Assembly (NCBI GenBank): GCA_947499005.1
Contig: CANMML010000014.1
Coordinates: 1 to 64,000, forward strand
Length of the DNA: 64,000 bases
Direction: 5' to 3'
Origin: an uncultured Aquimarina sp.
GTDB lineage: Bacteria > Bacteroidota > Bacteroidia > Flavobacteriales > Flavobacteriaceae
Below, piece by piece: positions 26,519-36,088 of this stretch (positions are counted from its first letter, which is position 1; each line of letters starts with the position of its first letter). Both the position numbers and the translations under genes were made by a program. The notes under the pieces were generated by a model. That model made no database searches, had not been told where the DNA came from, and worked only from the letters and a program-made list of their open reading frames with translations.

Positions 26519-27697
26519 TTACATTAAAATGGCATTTTCATCAGAGAATTTCTTGTGACTCAGATAGACAGCACCAACGGAGAGACCAATTAAAGAAGTA
26601 AAGATTACACTATACATCCCCATGTGTATCGTACCCGCCATAATTTCTTTAATACTAAGCCCAATATTAAAGACCGGAATAAAAGCAGTAGTCCAATTTA
26701 ACGTAAAGCTAGGAGTCATTGCTAATACTAAAGGAATGATCAAAAGCATTATAATTGGTGTTGCCTTACTTTGCGCTTCCTTAAAAGTATTTGCAGAAGT
26801 AATTAAGGAAATAATACTACCTCCTAAAAAGATGGAGAAAGGGATTAGTAATAGAAATGTCAATAATATAGATTTGAAATTCAAAATACTTCCGATAGCA
26901 TCTTTAAGGAAAACAGGAATATCAGGGATGAACTGAATACTTCCTAGTAAACCAATTAGGCTTAGTACAGCAGGCACAAAACCAAGTGTTGCTACTACCA
27001 TTGTTTTTCCAATTAATATTTTGAATTTTGAAATAGGTAAGAGCATCGTGGTTTCTATAGTTTTTCGTTCTTTTTCTCCAACCACTAAGTCTACAGCTGA
27101 TAGAAGACACCCACCCCACATGGTAAGAATAAACATATATGGAATAAACCCTCCGAACTGTTTTCCGAAAATTTCTCGTTGCTCTCCTTTTTCAATATAG
27201 TTCGTTGTAAAAGGGGTAATCTTATCGACAGAAATGCCCAATTGCTGTAAACGTTGATCCTTTAGTTTTTGTTGGTATTGCTCTATTAAATGATGAAGCC
27301 TTTTGTTGACCGCATCATTAGAACTATTCTTATGAATATCCACTTGATTAGGCTTTAAATTGGCTAAATGTTTTTCCCATTGATTCGGAAAGATTAATGC
27401 CGCTTGAATGGTGTTTTCCTGAAATAAAATATCGAAATCTTGTGCTGATTCTAAAGGAATGAAAGTATTCAATTTGTTTTCAGCACCTAAAGCTAAAAAA
27501 TCTTGAGGGGCATTAATCACTCCTATAGAAACATGCTGCTCTTGTTGTTTTTTATCTATTAATTGAGTCACTTTTATCATTACAATGATAAGTACAGGGC
27601 CTATTAGAGTTGGTAATATCAATGAGTTGAATACCGTTTTACGTTCTCGTAATAACTCGGTAAGTTCTTTTTTGACGATGGTGAATATCATTTTCAT
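26519..27697 (-). CDS. ABC transporter permease, NatB-like
   Basis: 392 residues, ABC-2 type. One N-terminal transmembrane helix (about 21-45) is followed by a 130-residue extracytoplasmic domain, then five or more helices from 180 to 380. The conserved cytoplasmic turn VVGEKERKTIETTMLLPISKFKILIGK is the NatB/YhaP hallmark. With the ATPase encoded 2 bp upstream it forms an export pump; the NatAB type exports sodium or small molecules. The substrate here is unknown. The hydrolase gene upstream may belong to the same operon. Confidence 0.88.
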   Translation of the reverse strand: MKMIFTIVKKELTELLRERKTVFNSLILPTLIGPVLIIVMIKVTQLIDKKQQEQHVSIGVINAPQDFLALGAENKLNTFIPLESAQDFDILFQENTIQAALIFPNQWEKHLANLKPNQVDIHKNSSNDAVNKRLHHLIEQYQQKLKDQRLQQLGISVDKITPFTTNYIEKGEQREIFGKQFGGFIPYMFILTMWGGCLLSAVDLVVGEKERKTIETTMLLPISKFKILIGKTMVVATLGFVPAVLSLIGLLGSIQFIPDIPVFLKDAIGSILNFKSILLTFLLLIPFSIFLGGSIISLITSANTFKEAQSKATPIIMLLIIPLVLAMTPSFTLNWTTAFIPVFNIGLSIKEIMAGTIHMGMYSVIFTSLIGLSVGAVYLSHKKFSDENAILM

Positions 27698-27699
27698 AC

Positions 27700-28455
27700 C
27701 TAAGCTTCTTTTACACGGTTAATAAATTCTTGAGTTAAACTGTCTGCATTCATTTCTTGTTTGAAGTCAGCATAAGTTCCATTGTATATGATTTCCCCTT
27801 TATTTATAATGGCCAAGTCATCACATAATAGGTCGACTTCACTCATGGTGTGTGAAGAGAAAATAACAGTTTTATTATTTTCTTTAGCACTTCGAATCAA
27901 ATCAATGATACTGGCAGCTGTTATTACGTCTAAACCAGAAGTAGGTTCATCGAAGATGAGTACATCGGGATCATGTAATAAAGTCCTAGCAATAGATACT
28001 TTTTGCTTCATCCCAGTACTTAATTGTCCAATCAACTTCTTTTTAAATTCATGAATGCCTAAAAGCTCAAATAAATCATTCATTCTTTTCTGAATTAAAT
28101 CAGGAGTTAATCCATATACTTTTCCTAAGAATTGCATAGTCTCTACTGGATTTAGCCGTTCATATAAACCCGTCGAACCCGTTAAGTATCCTATCTTCTT
28201 TTGAACTTCAAATTGATTATCCGTGGTATTTAAGTTACAAATCAATGCTTCACCCGATGAAGGTTTAATAATCCCAGCAATCATCCTTAGCGTTGTCGTC
28301 TTTCCAGCACCATTAGGCCCCAATAACGAGAATACCCTGCCAGGTTCGCAGCGAAAAGAAACTTGGTTTACGGCATTGATATCCGAAGATTCTTTAGCTC
28401 CTCGTTTCTTTTTGGGAATACGGAATGTTTTGGTTAAATGTTCTACTTGTATCAT
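27700..28455 (-). CDS. ABC transporter ATP-binding protein, NatA-like
   Basis: 251 residues. Walker A is LLGPNGAGKTTTLR, the signature QLSTGMKQKVSIARTLL, and Walker B VLIFDEPTSGLD with the H-loop in TVIFSSHTMSEVD. The gene is followed by the permease after 2 bp, so they form one transcription and functional unit. The upstream hydrolase ends 11 bp before it. Confidence 0.93.
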   Translation of the reverse strand: MIQVEHLTKTFRIPKKKRGAKESSDINAVNQVSFRCEPGRVFSLLGPNGAGKTTTLRMIAGIIKPSSGEALICNLNTTDNQFEVQKKIGYLTGSTGLYERLNPVETMQFLGKVYGLTPDLIQKRMNDLFELLGIHEFKKKLIGQLSTGMKQKVSIARTLLHDPDVLIFDEPTSGLDVITAASIIDLIRSAKENNKTVIFSSHTMSEVDLLCDDLAIINKGEIIYNGTYADFKQEMNADSLTQEFINRVKEA

Positions 28456-28466
28456 AGTTAGTAGTA

Positions 28467-29876
28467 TTATTTAGTTTGAGCTAGAAGCCAATTCGATATT
28501 TCTTCTAAAGCAATTGGAGAGAAGGATTGTTCAATAATGTTATACTCACTGATATCCCCAGTTTCACACTCTTGAAAAAGATGATTCATCCCCTTTAATT
28601 CTTTTATAGTAGCATTTTTATTACCTCCTTTTTCTAATGCATTTTTAATGATGTCTAAATTTTCTTTAGGAGGTACTTGAAAGTCTTTTTCCCCATTGAT
28701 AGCCAATACTGGACAGTTTGTTTTTTCTAAGGCATGAAATGGATTGTAATTAACAAAATATTGCATCCAGGGTGTCGCTAGAAAAGTTATTTGATCTTTT
28801 ATAAAGGCTTCTTTGTTTCCTCCAGCGGGAATAAGCACTTCCGGATTATGCTCTAATACATCTGAAAGATAAGTTCTTAATTCGCCTTTTAGCTGTGGAA
28901 TATTTGAAGTGCCTTTTATGATTTCAAAGGCTTTTTTTGAAATATTAGATTGAGTTGTTATTTGCTTTTCTGTAACACCTTTTAATTTCATTAAGCAACT
29001 TTGTTGCAGTACTAAAAGTTCATCTCCGGGCATTCCAGGCCCTGCTAATAAAACGATATGTGCTACATCATCATTTCTACTTGCCACCATAGGAGCGATA
29101 AGCCCACCTTCGCTATGTCCTATGAGTCCAATGTTATTTAGCTGTACTTCTTTTCTTGTTTTAAGATAATTAATAGCAGCTTCAGTATCTGTGGATAAAT
29201 CATAACTAGTAGCCGTTTCAAAGGTTCCAGTTGAAGCTCCAAATCCACGATCATCATAGCGCAACACCCCAATTCCTTTTCTTGTTAAATGATCTGAGAG
29301 TACTAAAAATGGTTTATGCCCGAACACCTCTTCATTTCGATCTTGTGGTCCACTACCACTGATCAAAATAACTACAGGGAATTTCCCTTCTTTTTGTGGT
29401 AGTGTTAGTGTTCCAGCTAATTTGATCTTTGCCTTTTTATTTTCAAAAATGACTTCTTCAGTGTGGTATGGATAAGGCTTTTTGGGTTCTTGAGGTCTCT
29501 TTCTAACGACTTTTTGTACTTCTTTTTTTGAAAGATGTAGAGGGAAAACTTGACCTGCTTGCTTGAAATTTCCTGAGATTTCATCTTCCGAATTCAATGT
29601 GCCTTCATATACAGCGCCTATAGCATCCATATTGATTTTTAGATCTTTATCAGTAAATGAAACCATGCTCAAAGGGATACCAAATGCTCCTTGATCGGGG
29701 CTGTCCAGCGTTCCATTATATTGCTGCCCTTCTTTCTGAATATGAAAAGTAAGTTTCAGTTGAGTGCCGTGCGCATTCAAAACACTATTCCATGTTCCTG
29801 TGATATCTTGTGCCGATATTGAAAAAGACAGCAGCGAGACAATTACTATTATAAGTGAAGATTTTATAAATTTCAT
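28467..29876 (-). CDS. Exported alpha/beta hydrolase with N-terminal beta domain
   Basis: 469 residues. The signal peptide MKFIKSSLIIVIVSLLSFSISA is followed by a beta-rich domain of about 100 residues (GTWNSVLNAHGTQLKLTFHI, then YNGTLDSPDQG), typical of a DUF paired with hydrolases in Bacteroidota. The catalytic domain has the oxyanion strand VILISGSGPQDRNE, nucleophile GHSEGG (near 246), an acid in LAINGEKDFQVPP and His in LKGMNHLFQEC. It is likely a periplasmic esterase or acyl-peptide type hydrolase. It ends 11 bp before the NatA-like gene, so co-transcription is likely. Confidence 0.88.
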   Translation of the reverse strand: MKFIKSSLIIVIVSLLSFSISAQDITGTWNSVLNAHGTQLKLTFHIQKEGQQYNGTLDSPDQGAFGIPLSMVSFTDKDLKINMDAIGAVYEGTLNSEDEISGNFKQAGQVFPLHLSKKEVQKVVRKRPQEPKKPYPYHTEEVIFENKKAKIKLAGTLTLPQKEGKFPVVILISGSGPQDRNEEVFGHKPFLVLSDHLTRKGIGVLRYDDRGFGASTGTFETATSYDLSTDTEAAINYLKTRKEVQLNNIGLIGHSEGGLIAPMVASRNDDVAHIVLLAGPGMPGDELLVLQQSCLMKLKGVTEKQITTQSNISKKAFEIIKGTSNIPQLKGELRTYLSDVLEHNPEVLIPAGGNKEAFIKDQITFLATPWMQYFVNYNPFHALEKTNCPVLAINGEKDFQVPPKENLDIIKNALEKGGNKNATIKELKGMNHLFQECETGDISEYNIIEQSFSPIALEEISNWLLAQTK

Positions 29877-29977
29877 GATTCAATTTGTTGAGGTTATTTT
29901 CGAACAGTTATACCTGTGACGGATTTTGATATATAAGAATAACGCATTCCTAATGTCAGACTTTGACTGCACTTGTA

Positions 29978-30004
29978 ATGTCAGACTGAGCGCAGTCGAA
30001 GTCT
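29978..30004. repeat. REP-like palindromic unit
   Basis: gtcagactgagcgcagtc contains a small hairpin (gactg-agcg-cagtc). The unit atgtcagactgagcgcagtc plus gaagtct resembles both arms of the inverted repeat at 41380-41463. A shorter partial copy (atgtcagactttgactgc) lies just before, at 29953-29970. It overlaps the last bases of the TraB/GumN gene. Confidence 0.6.
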
Positions 30005-30878
30005 AAAGCTGCTCAAACTGATATCCTTGTTTTTCTAACTGAGGGATCAAGCCTTTTTCCCCATATAAATGTCCTGCACCAACCAATACAAAAGTCGTAT
30101 CCTCTTTATCAAATAGTGTTGGAAGTTGTTCTAACCAATTAGCATTGCGTTTTAGAATGAGGTTTTCATATAATTTAGGGAAATCACTTTGCCAATCATT
30201 CGAGATTTCATCTATACTTTTTATATCTCCAGATTTCCATGCAGATACTAGATTGTTCATATAAGAATTAAAGAGGCCAAGTTCTTTTATTTGTTTATTG
30301 ATTAGATCGTCAGCGTAGTCTAGATCAAAATCCAATAAATAATTGATCTGTTCATCGATTGTTTCAAGGTATCCAGTTTGTGTATTATTAGCAGTTGCTT
30401 TACCAAAATAGACTTGATCTACACCTTTAGTAGCATCATATCCCGATTGATACAATTTCTGAAATGTGATTGCTAAAATTCCCATCATTGGTTTCATCCT
30501 AGAAATTTGTGCTGTAGGAATTCCGTTTTCTTGACATACTTTATCAAATTTTTGATAAGTCTCATCAGAGACAAAGTCTTTCAAGGTTTTTCCCTCTGGT
30601 AATGCGGCATTCATCATTATTTTTTGAGAAAATTCAGGTTTCTGAGTAGCAGCAATGTCTGTTTCAAAGACAATCGATTTAGCATTGTCAAAAGCTGTGT
30701 TGTAAGCTTCGGGTATTGGCAAGTCAGAAGCTTTTAATGCATGAATACTTCCTCCTAAATAATGCGTTTTACCTGCTTTGGTCACTTTCCAAACGTGTCC
30801 TTTTAAGGTGTTTTCTTGTGCTTGTGTTGATACTCCTAAACCTAGAGTAGCGATTAATGAGATGATTAATTTTTTCAT
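30003..30878 (-). CDS. TraB/GumN family protein, exported
   Basis: 291 residues with a signal peptide (MKKLIISLIATLGLGVSTQAQ). The family motifs are present: HYLGGSIHALKASDLPIP near 40 with the GSxH, and FVLVGAGHLYGEKGLIPQLEKQGY at the C-terminus with the second GxxH. The two His, with an upstream Glu (FETDIA), fit the metal-dependent Tiki/TraB protease fold, so protease activity is possible but unproven for bacterial members. The stop codon overlaps a REP-like repeat. It is monocistronic as far as I can see. Confidence 0.88.
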   Translation of the reverse strand: MKKLIISLIATLGLGVSTQAQENTLKGHVWKVTKAGKTHYLGGSIHALKASDLPIPEAYNTAFDNAKSIVFETDIAATQKPEFSQKIMMNAALPEGKTLKDFVSDETYQKFDKVCQENGIPTAQISRMKPMMGILAITFQKLYQSGYDATKGVDQVYFGKATANNTQTGYLETIDEQINYLLDFDLDYADDLINKQIKELGLFNSYMNNLVSAWKSGDIKSIDEISNDWQSDFPKLYENLILKRNANWLEQLPTLFDKEDTTFVLVGAGHLYGEKGLIPQLEKQGYQFEQL

Positions 30879-31056
30879 GATTTTATGTTTTTAGTACACA
30901 GTATTAAGTACTGAGTACAGAGATTTATATTTTTTGTTTTAAAAACGTATTCAATGGTATGCTTTACCTTGAGTTTAGGCAATCAGAATCTTGGCACTTA
31001 TCGCATGGCGAAAGGCAATTATATATCTTATACTGACTACTAAATACTATGTACTA

Positions 31057-31749
31057 CTAAGGTATATGAGCTTCGTTAAACCCTTCTCTATCAATTTTAG
31101 AATCTTCTGAAGCCTTCAGATTATGTTTTTTAGTAAATAAGTTTTTTAAAGCCAGATTAGAATGGTTGTCAATATTAGCTGTGATACTATCTGTATATGT
31201 GGAAGGTCCAAAATTGAAATTAGCAAGACTTTTATCTAGTGTTATATCTAAGTAACCAACTTTAGAGCCATGTAGACAAAACCAGCTATTTTTTTCAGCA
31301 TTCACTTTCAAGCTTTTTAATTCATTTGCCAAAACATAAGTCCTGTTTTTTGAAATACGAATAGAGGCTATCGTATCGTAGAATATAGCTACATTATTTA
31401 AATTATTTGCCCCTACATTAAAAATGGATTTCTGATTGAGGCTCATAGATTCTTTATAGTCAATAAATAGAGTGTCATTTTTAACCCTTGCAATAAACTG
31501 GTCTTTCATGGAATCATTATAACGTATTGAGCGAGATTTCATCCCTTGAAAAAATTTGGTAATCCCTGCGTCGTTTCCAGTAACAACTACATGTTTAAAA
31601 GGAGGTAATGATTGTTGCAAATGATAACCTCCAAAACGATCATTTTTATCTATTTGTGAAACCTGTTTTTTTAAGACTACCTTTTCTAATACAATAAATC
31701 CGATTAAGAAAGCAATAAATGCTACAGTAAGTATTTTATGAATTTTCAT
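31057..31749 (-). CDS. Membrane-anchored beta-rich protein, unknown
   Basis: 230 residues. One N-terminal transmembrane segment (about 7-26) precedes a beta-rich outer part with repeated short strands (SLKVNAEKNSWF, VGYLDITLDKS, ANFNFGPSTYTDSITANIDNHSNL), reminiscent of DUF2807/GIN-type head domains, though I am not certain. Its ATG overlaps the stop of the GntR regulator by 4 bp (ATGA), so it is the last gene of the ABC/GntR operon. Such a protein could sense or occupy the envelope near the transporter. Function unknown. Confidence 0.65.
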   Translation of the reverse strand: MKIHKILTVAFIAFLIGFIVLEKVVLKKQVSQIDKNDRFGGYHLQQSLPPFKHVVVTGNDAGITKFFQGMKSRSIRYNDSMKDQFIARVKNDTLFIDYKESMSLNQKSIFNVGANNLNNVAIFYDTIASIRISKNRTYVLANELKSLKVNAEKNSWFCLHGSKVGYLDITLDKSLANFNFGPSTYTDSITANIDNHSNLALKNLFTKKHNLKASEDSKIDREGFNEAHIP

Positions 31750-32123
31750 GACGTTTTTCCTTTTAAAAATTTCTGATACTTTGTCAATACCTCTTCTGGG
31801 GTAATTTGCAATAATTGTAAAGACTTAAAAAAGTCTGGTAACACCTCGTTTATTAATTGTTCTTTTTTTGTTTGTTTTACTTTTTCCATAGCTCCAGAGT
31901 TTACAAAATAACCTCGACCTCTTTTGGTATAAATGATTTCTTGTTGTTGTAGCCATTCATAGGCGCGTTGAACAGTATTTGGATTAACTTCCATTGTAAT
32001 AGCTGTTTCTCGAATACTCGAAATTTTTCCATCTTCCTCAAGCGTTCCCTGCAAAATGCGTTCACAAATGGTGTCGGCTATCTGCTCATAAATCGCTTGC
32101 TGTTTTTTAAACCCTCCACTCAT
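31746..32123 (-). CDS. GntR-family regulator, YtrA type
   Basis: 125 residues, the short YtrA form. It has an N-terminal winged helix (YEQIADTICERILQGTLEEDGKISSIRETAITMEVNPNTVQRAYEWLQQQEII) and only a short C-terminal dimerisation tail without an effector domain. It overlaps the upstream membrane gene by 4 bp. YtrA regulators control the ABC transporter operon in which they lie, usually in response to cell-wall or antibiotic stress. A fitting inverted repeat lies at the operon promoter (33805-33830). Confidence 0.92.
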   Translation of the reverse strand: MSGGFKKQQAIYEQIADTICERILQGTLEEDGKISSIRETAITMEVNPNTVQRAYEWLQQQEIIYTKRGRGYFVNSGAMEKVKQTKKEQLINEVLPDFFKSLQLLQITPEEVLTKYQKFLKGKTS

Positions 32124-32947
32124 ATTTCGAATTCTTTAATTTTGAAAAAGTGTATTGCCCAGATGAATATGATACAGGGAATTAAGAAATAGATACTTAT
32201 GTCATCTAAAGCCCAAGGGCTTGTAATACCATAATTTTCATGCTTTTCGAAAGAGTTAGGGATGTTAAGTCCTTGAAGGGGCATACGAGTGAATGGGTTT
32301 TGAGCATTATAGGTATTTCCAAAGAAAAGGTAGTCTAACAACCAACTAATAGGAAATAGAATGAAAAAGGTAATACCTCCTACCGCTTGCCATTTCCATT
32401 TTTTAGAGTCATTTTTCATAAAGTCTACTACTTGTAGACTAAGACCAATAGTCATAATAAGTATAGTTGCTAAAAGTGTCTTTGAATCCTGAAAAATAAC
32501 GCCTATACTATCATTGTCTGCATATTGAGAAAAAGAATATGTTACTCCTTTACTTATAAGATACATTAACCCAAGATTGGTCAAAGTAAAGCCTAAGACA
32601 ATAACGAAAATATCAAATAACCATTTTTCAAAAGCACTAGAAGGTGTTAGGAAATAGCTAATAGTAATATTGGTATTGTGATACCTTCTTTTTAAAATGT
32701 GCTGTAATACAGCATATAATGTTACCCAGGAGATAATTACAACCATGAAGTCCATCGCATAAAAAAATGCAGGAGGAAGTGCTGTTGTTTGTTCAGGTAA
32801 GGCTATACCAGATGCTACTCCTGCTATAAATGTATATACTAATATTAACCCAATAGTGTACAAACCAAAGTAGGCTAATAGCGTTTTTATGTTTTGAGTA
32901 AAAAATAAGTACCCCTGATTTACAAAACGTTTCATACTAAATTTCAT
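32120..32947 (-). CDS. Integral membrane protein, probable ABC permease partner
   Basis: 275 residues with six hydrophobic segments (about 20-42, 59-80, 108-132, 150-170, 187-208, 250-270). It sits between the ATPase (10 bp upstream) and the GntR regulator (4-bp overlap), so it is the likely membrane subunit of this transporter. It lacks the extracytoplasmic loop of NatB-like permeases. The C-terminus ends in a helix with a short basic tail. The substrate is unknown. Confidence 0.78.
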   Translation of the reverse strand: MKFSMKRFVNQGYLFFTQNIKTLLAYFGLYTIGLILVYTFIAGVASGIALPEQTTALPPAFFYAMDFMVVIISWVTLYAVLQHILKRRYHNTNITISYFLTPSSAFEKWLFDIFVIVLGFTLTNLGLMYLISKGVTYSFSQYADNDSIGVIFQDSKTLLATILIMTIGLSLQVVDFMKNDSKKWKWQAVGGITFFILFPISWLLDYLFFGNTYNAQNPFTRMPLQGLNIPNSFEKHENYGITSPWALDDISIYFLIPCIIFIWAIHFFKIKEFEI

Positions 32948-32957
32948 AGGTGTTCTT

Positions 32958-33800
32958 TTAGTGGGTTAATATTTCTTTAATTTCAATAGGTTTTTCAATA
33001 CAGGTATGAATAAAAAACTCAATAGGGAAATCGGTAAAATCGTTATCAATATTTTTTTCTAAGACTTCAACACCCTTTAGACTTGTTTTGTAGTTTAAAA
33101 CCAGAGATTTGTTTATGTCATCTATATTTTCATAGGTACTGTATTTTATTTTTTTCGAAAGTTCATTTAGTCCTTGGTTGACGAGTATATGTTCATCATG
33201 GAGCACTAGTACATGATCTATGATTTGATCTAAATCTCGGGCTTGATGTGTCGAGATAATTACAATTTTATCGTCTTTCATAGATTGTAGCATCAATTTT
33301 CTAAACTGATCCTTAGATGGAATATCTAAACCATTGGTGGGCTCGTCTAACAATAAAACTTTAGTGTTACAAGCCATAGCAAAAGCCAAATGAAACTTTT
33401 TTTGTTGCCCGAAAGACATATCACCCAACTTCTGTAATAGGTCGATATTGAAAATGTTTAAATAGTTTCTTAATTCTTTTTCAGAAAAAGAAGGGTAGTA
33501 TACCGAGTAGATGTTCACAAAACGCTCTAATCGCATTTTGGGTAACTCCACAGCATCTGGAACAAAAAATAACTGTTGCAAGAAATTTGAGGTTCGTTGT
33601 TTTGGTTGATATTCATTTACAGTAATGCTTCCTTCTTTAGGGAAATTCATACCGCACAGAGCATGAAGTAGAGTAGTCTTACCACTTCCATTAATTCCGA
33701 AAAGGCCATATATTTTACCTTGTTCTAGTGAGAAATCTAGATTAGATAGAATGGGCTTTTTCTTTTTATAGTAAAAACTAAGATTATTGATTTGTATCAT
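32958..33800 (-). CDS. ABC transporter ATP-binding protein, YtrB-like
   Basis: 280 residues. Walker A is LFGINGSGKTTLLHAL, and Walker B VLLLDEPTNGLDIPSKDQF follows the signature DMSFGQQKKFHLAFAMA, with the switch His in VIISTHQARD. A 60-residue C-terminal extension, as in YtrB/BcrA-like ATPases, follows. It is the first gene of the four-gene ABC/GntR operon. Its 5' leader contains the inverted repeat described at 33805-33830. Confidence 0.92.
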   Translation of the reverse strand: MIQINNLSFYYKKKKPILSNLDFSLEQGKIYGLFGINGSGKTTLLHALCGMNFPKEGSITVNEYQPKQRTSNFLQQLFFVPDAVELPKMRLERFVNIYSVYYPSFSEKELRNYLNIFNIDLLQKLGDMSFGQQKKFHLAFAMACNTKVLLLDEPTNGLDIPSKDQFRKLMLQSMKDDKIVIISTHQARDLDQIIDHVLVLHDEHILVNQGLNELSKKIKYSTYENIDDINKSLVLNYKTSLKGVEVLEKNIDNDFTDFPIEFFIHTCIEKPIEIKEILTH

Positions 33801-33804
33801 AATT

Positions 33805-33830
33805 TAGTGTATTAGTTATCTAGTACACTA
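33805..33830 (-). promoter_or_regulatory. Putative GntR/YtrA operator
   Basis: TAGTGTA and TACACTA form 7-bp inverted arms 12 bp apart, directly between the -7 box and the first start codon of the ABC/GntR operon. Position over the transcription start fits autorepression by the GntR protein of the operon. Confidence 0.55.
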
Positions 33831-33862
33831 CAAATGTATAAATGTTTTTGACTTAAAAACAA
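33831..33862 (-). promoter_or_regulatory. Promoter of the ABC/GntR operon
   Basis: TACATTTG (-7, 33831-33838) is preceded at about 21 bp by TTG (33860-33862), matching the Bacteroidota promoter layout. The rest of the 33863-34105 spacer shows only AT-rich sequence. Confidence 0.6.
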
Positions 33863-34105
33863 GTGTTTAAGAAAATTCTTACAAGAAAAATTATGAAATT
33901 TTAATTCAAAATAAATGAAATGCTAGTGTTTATATAGGTTGAGGTGAGCTTGGTGTTTTTTAAATTTTATTTTTTAGTCTGTAAAATTTTTTGACATAAT
34001 TGACTAAAAGTAATGTTGTAATTGCTCTTTTTAATGAGAATTTGTACTAATTAGCATCAAGAAACGATTGCTTTGTGGTGTTAGAGAGGACTTTATGTAT
34101 TAAAA

Positions 34106-36088
34106 TTAATTGCAAGAATTGTCTTCTAGGGTAATGTTTACAGCGCCACTACTGTTATCTTTAATACACACTAGGTTTGTCCCACTCACTTCAATAGTGT
34201 TTTCAGAAATTAATAAGTTGTTACACCCGGCGTCTATTCGAATACCATTAGCAACAGTCGAAGTAATATTATTTCCTGTAAAATTTGCCCTTTCAACTTC
34301 TGATAAGCGGATTCCTCCTTCTTGTATTGTGTTATTTGAAGCATCAAACCCATGTGAATTAGCAAACGTGCATGTTGAGGTAGAATTAATTGTATTGTAA
34401 TTAATCATTAATTTAAAATCAGTTTGATCTGCTGCTATATTGACATTCACAAATTTTAAAGGAGTTCTGGTTACTTCGACTAAGTTTCCTTTGTTTTCTA
34501 AGCCTACAGTGACACCATCCATGTATTCTATCGTTGGGTGACTAACTATACCGTCGCTATTTTCACGATTACTTTTTATGGTATTGTTGTAAATTTTTGA
34601 ATTTCTAAGCGTAGCAATATTAATACCTACTTTACAATCTACAATTTGATTATCGTAGGCTTCTAGGTCTTTATTGGTTAAAACCATCCCAATAGCATAA
34701 TCTTTAATCGTGTTTCCATATACTCTCCCGTCATAATTTTTGTCATATAGGTCACTTCTTCCAGCGGTAATAGCAATACCTAGTTCAGTGTTTTTTTCTG
34801 TTATACCTGTAATTTCATTATTTCTAATAATGGTTCCGATAGAGGTAGAATAAGAGATGTTGTTTTCAAAAATATTATTTTCAATAGTCACGCGATCACC
34901 AGTATGAACGGTTACAGCGCCTAAACGACCTCCTTTTTCTGTATTATTTTTAATGGTAATGTCTTCAGCGATTTCCGAAATTCCTCTTGGATTTCCATGC
35001 CTAACAGCTTCTACATCTATAGCAAACCCTGGTGCAACTCCTCTAGAATTATCGGTATGGATACTCGCATCTATAAATTGATTGCTGTCTACTATAATGT
35101 TTCTTCCATCTGTGATAGAAATATGATTTCTTCGATTTCTTATAAAAGTGTTATTTTCAATAGTGACATTATCACAGAAAGTATAAAAAGGATCAAAAGA
35201 ATGGCCAATAGCATGCACATCAATACCATCTCCTGTGGCATCCATGAAAGTCATATTTCTAAACACAGAATTTTTAGTTCCTGAAATTCTAAGTAAATGT
35301 CCCCATTCATGAGTACTACTGATTGTATTGTAGTCATGCTCATCTCGATCTCCATGTAATATTCCACCATCAATAACAATGTTTTCACCTAAATGTGTAG
35401 CTAAAAGTGTGGGCCTAATAGCAGCATTTGGTTGCATTCTAAGATGAGTATTGTCACTCATTTTTAATGTAAAGTTCGAAGGAACATTAATTGCAGCGAT
35501 TGATGGGCGTAGCGTTTCTGGCTCATCAACATTAAAAAAAGCATCCATTTTGTCTGTCATAAATGTTTTAGCCCCCATGTTTTTGGTAAAGATCATGGCA
35601 TTTTCTAAAATGTCGCGATTTTCTCGAGCAATTAGATCGTCAACAATACCTTCTGTAATGTTCCATTTTTTAGGAGAAAATTCAAAAGTATCTTTGGATA
35701 AGGTGACTTCACCAGATATCGTTAAGGTATGATGTAATAATTCTCCATCGATAATATTATTTCCATTAAACTCTAATGTCCCATTTATGATAGTTCCTTC
35801 TTTATATTGAATTGTAACCCCTTTAGGTATTTGGATTTTTTCATTATTCAAATCATAGGTGCAATCTATAATTACAACTTCATTTTCAGTGATCATACTC
35901 CAATCGAAACTGCAGGGTGTTATTTCAGGAACTTCTTCAACAGGGATTGCTGTAGTTGGGTTTTCTGTAACTACATCATCATTTAGTTTAAGATCTGAAT
36001 TTTCAACATCTGAACATGAAAAAACAGTTGTAAGTAGTAATAGGCAAATGATATTATAAGAGAAATAGAAATTTCTATGATTTTGCAT
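34106..36088 (-). CDS. Right-handed beta-helix lipoprotein
   Basis: 660 residues with lipoprotein signal (TTVFSC, Cys25). After an acidic linker, the sequence from about 200 to the end is built of short N-rich turns: NVTIENNTFIRN, NIIVDSNQFID, RVTIENNIFENN, GRVYGNTIKDY, KIYNNTIKSN, LLISENTIEVSG. This is the pattern of right-handed parallel beta-helix proteins (NosD, pectate-lyase and mannuronan-epimerase superfamily). Such proteins are often polysaccharide lyases or epimerases, but no catalytic set can be named. It is a lone gene with no susCD beside it. Surface location is likely. Confidence 0.75.
   Translation of the reverse strand: MQNHRNFYFSYNIICLLLLTTVFSCSDVENSDLKLNDDVVTENPTTAIPVEEVPEITPCSFDWSMITENEVVIIDCTYDLNNEKIQIPKGVTIQYKEGTIINGTLEFNGNNIIDGELLHHTLTISGEVTLSKDTFEFSPKKWNITEGIVDDLIARENRDILENAMIFTKNMGAKTFMTDKMDAFFNVDEPETLRPSIAAINVPSNFTLKMSDNTHLRMQPNAAIRPTLLATHLGENIVIDGGILHGDRDEHDYNTISSTHEWGHLLRISGTKNSVFRNMTFMDATGDGIDVHAIGHSFDPFYTFCDNVTIENNTFIRNRRNHISITDGRNIIVDSNQFIDASIHTDNSRGVAPGFAIDVEAVRHGNPRGISEIAEDITIKNNTEKGGRLGAVTVHTGDRVTIENNIFENNISYSTSIGTIIRNNEITGITEKNTELGIAITAGRSDLYDKNYDGRVYGNTIKDYAIGMVLTNKDLEAYDNQIVDCKVGINIATLRNSKIYNNTIKSNRENSDGIVSHPTIEYMDGVTVGLENKGNLVEVTRTPLKFVNVNIAADQTDFKLMINYNTINSTSTCTFANSHGFDASNNTIQEGGIRLSEVERANFTGNNITSTVANGIRIDAGCNNLLISENTIEVSGTNLVCIKDNSSGAVNITLEDNSCN

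Noticed and set aside
26519-33800. The two ABC systems as one transporter
   Set aside because: They have separate ATPase-permease pairs of different types, lie 3.5 kb apart, and the second has its own promoter and regulator.
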